Of a stretch of 64,000 nt of DNA, positions 59,672 to 64,000 are shown piece after piece. The DNA lies in NCBI RefSeq assembly GCF_003473485.1, contig NC_053044.1, positions 34,352,091 through 34,416,090 on the forward strand. Reading direction: 5' to 3'. The translations under genes and the position numbers were made by a program. Numbering within the stretch: the stretch's first letter is position 1; every line of letters begins with the position of its first letter. Under the pieces are notes generated by a model. It was not told the origin of the DNA and made no database searches. It saw only the letters and a list, made by a program, of their open reading frames with translations. This stretch comes from Medicago truncatula (Eukaryota > Streptophyta > Magnoliopsida > Fabales > Fabaceae).

Positions 59672-61402
59672 GTTTCTTTTTAACTCTTTTAGCTTAATTA
59701 ATTAATCTACATTACGTGCTATTACTTATTCTCAATTATTTTTATAATGTTCACAAGGTGTTTGTGTTATTGCTTCAACCAAATTACGTGCTAGTGATTA
59801 GATCTGATTGCCTTTATATCTTTGTTTGTGTTTTTTTGATTTGTTTCTCTATTTTGTAATTTTGTGTTTGCTTTTAATTCAAGCTTTTTGGTGGAAATTA
59901 TTTGAAATAGGATGTAGTAATGTTGAGATATATAAAGTTGGTTTTTTAGGTTAGAACCAATGGATCTAGGATTAGGAGATCCTTTAACTTCAGCTATAAC
60001 CTAATGGGGTTGAGTTTGACCACACTGGTTAGTGAGTGGAATGTAGCATAAGGAAACCGAAAACTTTACCGACACTATTAGGGTTTTTAATATTGAATGG
60101 GGGATTGTTAAGATAATAGCACTACTCCCTTCGAACGCGGAGATTTGTTTTTCAAATATGTCGGTGGCGTGTGGGAGTTAAAAGAGAAATTGAAACAAAG
60201 TTGCTTCGGCTAGATGAATAACTCGAACTTGTATTTTTTTTCAATACAATTATCTTTTTGAGAAATTTATTCCGGAAAATTATATAGAAAAGCCGGTTTT
60301 CCGTGGCAATGTTAGTAGAAGCAATTCTCATAGCTCGACCTCCATTATGGTTCACGTGAATATGTAACCTAAATTGATTCAATCTTTTGTTATATCGCAA
60401 AACTTGTTGATATGGTTAATCAATGTGGCGAAGGATGGCCTGTTTGCAGTTAGTGAATTTTTAAGATTTCTTCCCTTAGTAGCCAAACCTAGTTATTTGG
60501 CACTCTAATGTTGAGTTAATGCATTGCACTTTACTTTGAAAGCTTCTTAAGTAGAGATTATTTTTATTTTATTATGGAAGCTATATAGGAAATCTTATCG
60601 CATTGAAAGAAGGAAAAAGTCTCATACTTGAATGAAAAGCAGAAGCAGCGTGCGGCATTGGATTAGCTTAGTTTTGGAGAAAAATGCAATTTTTTTTTCT
60701 AGATAAACTAGCTTTATGTGAGTGCTTTTTGAAAAGAAAAGTGATTATTTTCCAAAGTTAAGCAGTAAGGTTTGCCACGTACCGTGATCCTTGTTTGAAT
60801 ATAATACCAATAATGGATTAAGCTTTTGCAGGATTAACCGTTTTTGTCGTTCTCATTAAAAGCTAGAGTCATTTCATAGCTGGATTTTGTCTTTGTTTTC
60901 ATATACATCTAAACCTTTTAATTTGCTTTTACTTCTGTTCCTACATCTATGATTCTTGTAATGACACACTGTATGGTCATTTATCTTGCTGCTTTTGGAT
61001 AATGTTAAGTTTTTAAGGTCTTGTATCTTAAGCTTAATTGAAAGACTGCTTTATGCCTTTTGAATTATTGTAATAACACACAGTATGATCATATTCTTTG
61101 CTTCTTTTGGATAAAAGTTAAGTTTTTAGGGCCTTGTATCTTAAGATTAGTTAATAGACTCTAGCTGCATCCGTGTCACATCCTCTGTACACTTGTCAGC
61201 TCAGGTGCAGATTATTTGCTGGTTGTTTTATTTATGAAAACGTAACTTAAGAGTTCCTTGCAAGTTATTTTGTTCCTGTCATGCATATATATAGGACAGT
61301 GGAGAGTACGTTTTCTCATATCTTATTTTCTGTTCTCAGCTAGCCTTTTTTGCACTGCTCCAATATATTTAATTTTCCTGCAAAAGCAAAGGACACATCA
61401 GA

Positions 61403-63019
61403 ATGAAGGCATTGATTCTGGTTGGAGGGTTTGGAACAAGGTTGAGGCCATTGACACTTAGTGTTCCCAAGCCTCTTGTTGATTTTGCTAACAAGCCCAT
61501 GATTCTGCATCAGGTAAGGCTTTTGATGCCTCTTTTCTTGAAGTCTTACGACTGCTATGCTACCTGGGTATATTAGAGATATGTCTTCTTCTTTAATAGC
61601 CCATATGTCACATTTCTATAATACCTGGGTAAATTGTTCTTGCTTGCATTACAAGGTATTTTAAAATTTAATTTAATATTAACAGTCTCTTCTGCTTTTG
61701 TTATATTTTGTTCCATTCACCATCCCATCGCCGTCTGTGACTATATGCGGGCACATGACTTAAACATTTGTGTGTGTTTTATTTTTATTTTTGTATATGT
61801 CTCTTAATATAGCTTAATAGACTATCATGTCATGTAATTTAACTTTTAGTTTTTTTTTTGCAGATAGAGGCTCTTAAGGACATTGGAGTTACTGAAGTGG
61901 TGCTGGCTATCAATTACCAACCAGAGGTATGGATTGTGCCTCTCTTTACCTAACCGTGTTAGTCATTCTCAAGAGATTTGTGTAAACAAAGTTTCTTTAT
62001 TTTGAATTTGTTAACACTTCCTCTTGCAGGTGATGTTGAATTTCTTGAAGGACTTTGAGGAAAAGCTTGACATCAAAATCACTTGCTCTCAAGAGACTGA
62101 ACCATTGGGGACTGCAGGTCCCTTGGCTCTTGCCAGAGATAAGCTGATTGATGGCTCTGGTGAGCCATTTTTCGTTCTCAACAGCGATGTTATCAGCGAG
62201 TATCCACTTAAAGAAATGATAAAATTCCACAAATCTCATGGAGGAGAAGCTTCCATAATGGTGACAAAGGTAGTTAACGAAATAAAAATAAAATAATAAT
62301 CCATTGCAAATTATAGTATTCGATAATTTTTTCAACTACTTGTGCAGGTTGATGAGCCATCAAAATATGGTGTAGTTGTTATGGAAGAGACTACCGGGCA
62401 GGTTGAGAAATTTGTGGAGAAACCCAAGTTGTTTGTTGGCAACAAAATCAATGCTGGGATCTACCTATTGAACCCCTCAGTTTTGGATCATATTGAACTG
62501 AGACCCACTTCTATTGAGAAAGAGGTGTTTCCAAAGATTGCAGCAAACAAAAAGCTATATGCAATGGTTCTGCCTGGATTCTGGATGGACATTGGACAGC
62601 CAAGGGACTATATCACAGGCCTGAGACTCTACCTGGACTCATTGAGGAAGAAGACTTCTTCCAAGTTGGCCAGTGGCCCTCACATTTTGGGGAATGTGAT
62701 TGTGCATGAGACAGCTAAAATTGGCGAGGGATGTCTCATTGGACCTGATGTTGCAATTGGTCCTGGCTGTACTATTGAGTCAGGTGTCAGGCTTTCATGC
62801 TGCACTGTAATGCGAGGAGTTCGGATTAAGAAGCATGCTTGCATATCCAGCAGCATCATCGGATGGCATTCAACTGTTGGTCAATGGGCACGTGTGGAGA
62901 ATATGACTATCCTTGGAGAAGATGTCCATGTATCTGATGAAGTTTACAGCAATGGTGGTGTGGTTTTGCCCCACAAGGAAATCAAAACAAGCATTCTGAA
63001 TCCGGAGATAGTCATGTGA
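61403..63019 (+). CDS. GDP-mannose pyrophosphorylase (mannose-1-phosphate guanylyltransferase), 361 aa
   Basis: Exons 61403-61513, 61864-61926, 62030-62269 and 62348-63019 join in phase to 361 codons plus stop, the usual length for plant CYT1/VTC1 enzymes. The enzyme makes GDP-mannose from mannose-1-phosphate and GTP in the cytosol. It feeds ascorbate, N-glycan, GPI-anchor and wall-polysaccharide synthesis. The nucleotide-binding signature [13 protein letters not shown] with VPKPLV is at residues 6-25. FFVLNSDVI holds the metal-binding Asp. FVEKPK and [10 protein letters not shown] mark the sugar site, and [12 protein letters not shown] closes the catalytic domain. The C-terminal half is a left-handed beta-helix of hexapeptide repeats ([19 protein letters not shown]). 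The ATG chosen begins the conserved MKALILVGG. No defects seen. Confidence 0.96.
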
Positions 63020-64000
63020 GGCTACTGCCTTCCAAATTCTTAGCGTGTGGTGCGTTTTGGAGGTAGTAAGTTCTCGAGTCTGAAATGAAATATGTATTCA
63101 TTTCATTTGGTTTCCTTTTATTATTAATTGCAATCCTCCTTCCCTGCACATTGTACAAGTCAGTTTCGTTAAGAATGAGTGATGCCATAATTTATAAAGT
63201 TGAAAGGTCAGTGTCTATGTAAAGAGTTGGTCTTTTGTTCCAAAGTTGTGTAATTTTAAGTGTTATGTACAGAATTTTCTTATTATTTGAGGTCACAAAT
63301 TGGGATTCTGACAGGTAAATTTCCTTTTAGTGGAGCCGATCGAGTGTTCACATTTCTGTAATTCTATCGCTTTATATTTCGCTAGCGTTGGACCGCTGTG
63401 TGATGTAGATATCGTTATTATCTTAATAGAAATTGAAAAATCCGGGTGTGAGGAGTTTATCTTACCTTACCATATAACCACAACTCCATGCGAAAAATTT
63501 GGATGAGCTAAGCTGTGCATTTCTACGAGGATGTTGGTAAAAAAAACAGGAGAATATTTACATAAAGTACTATATTTAAGATTAATACTGTATTTTTAAT
63601 AAAAACGGCTACCAAATATTTTCCGCGATTTTCACCTTTTTCTCAGCCGGTGCAATTTCTAAGCTGTTTTTCGAATATTTTCCATGGAAAAGCAATAAGG
63701 AAAAAGACCTATGTTTTATCCAAAAAAACAAGTACACCGTATATGGTTTGTAAGGGGATTATCTAAGCTCATCAATTTGCACATTGTAAAAACCAATATA
63801 GTTAAGTGTTAAGTGTTATCTAAGTTTCTAAGTTGCCCCTTCTTTTCCTTTGTTTTTTGCTTCCATTCTCTTAAGAAACAAAATCCAAATTATCTAAAGC
63901 TCTTATAGCAACATGCATGTTTTAATCCGATGATTTTTTGGGTATAGATGAGGGTGCTAAATTGAGTAGAAACTAAATAAAAACAGGCCCCAATATTAAA
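63020..64000. other. 3' region of the pyrophosphorylase gene and right edge
   Basis: The 3' untranslated region probably ends within a few hundred bases of the stop. The rest has no coding signal on either strand. Confidence 0.5.

Noticed and set aside
60152..60400. Minus-strand open frame within the leader intron of the pyrophosphorylase gene
   Set aside because: No recognisable protein features, and low-complexity Ser-rich content.
1..64000. tRNA or rRNA genes, CRISPR arrays, operons
   Set aside because: No complete tRNA cloverleaf or rRNA sequence was seen, and the other categories do not apply to plant nuclear DNA. B-box-like strings found belong to SINE relics.

Overview
This is a gene-sparse, AT-rich stretch of nuclear plant DNA. 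Genes have GT-AG introns and long intergenic spaces, and the window holds many plant transposable-element remnants: L1-type LINEs, copia, a MULE, tRNA-derived SINEs and foldback MITEs. The repeat types and protein sequences suggest a legume, perhaps from the Medicago/Trifolium group. That placement is inference, because no search could be run.

Layout. (1) 0-5.6 kb: a wrecked short-chain dehydrogenase (tropinone-reductase-like) pseudogene, a long hairpin, a broken copia gag/protease remnant, and a 5'-truncated LINE with a 12-bp target-site duplication. (2) 5.65-20.44 kb: a direct tandem duplication of about 7.2-7.4 kb. Each copy carries a four-exon minus-strand gene that I cannot name. The left copy looks intact; the right copy has lost part of exon 2 and its donor site. 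A 145-bp unique spacer between the copies encodes what looks like an orphan protein C-terminus. (3) 20.7-24.7 kb, minus strand: a complete nine-exon Golgi-type putative methyltransferase (PMT10/PMT11 class). (4) 25.1-28.4 kb: a MATH-less BTB/POZ (BPM-type) relic next to a LINE scrap. (5) 28.4-32.6 kb: non-coding, with two foldback elements. (6) 32.67-36.94 kb: a 4.3-kb Mutator-like element with about 430-bp inverted repeats and a 9-bp target-site duplication. It carries a transposase and a plant-mobile-domain (PMD) gene head to head, both truncated at their 5' ends. (7) 37.2-43.1 kb: a complete 11-exon RCC1-repeat gene (TCF1-like), with a G-box cluster and a perfect heat-shock element upstream. 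(8) 43-48.2 kb: intergenic repeats and a degenerate LINE. (9) 48.4-52.3 kb: a complete four-exon wall-associated-kinase-like receptor kinase. (10) 52.8-59.2 kb: a solo LTR, SINE relics, a second, isolated PMD fragment, and flanking-sequence echoes suggesting that the kinase locus was once tandemly duplicated and the second gene lost. (11) 59.5-63.0 kb: a complete GDP-mannose pyrophosphorylase gene with a long leader intron.

The functional genes do not form a pathway. Three have plausible cell-wall links (pectin-type methyltransferase, wall-associated-kinase-like receptor, GDP-mannose supply), which is probably coincidence of position. The most unusual structures are the MULE, whose PMD coding end is embedded in both inverted repeats, and the tandem duplication, whose two gene copies have had different fates.
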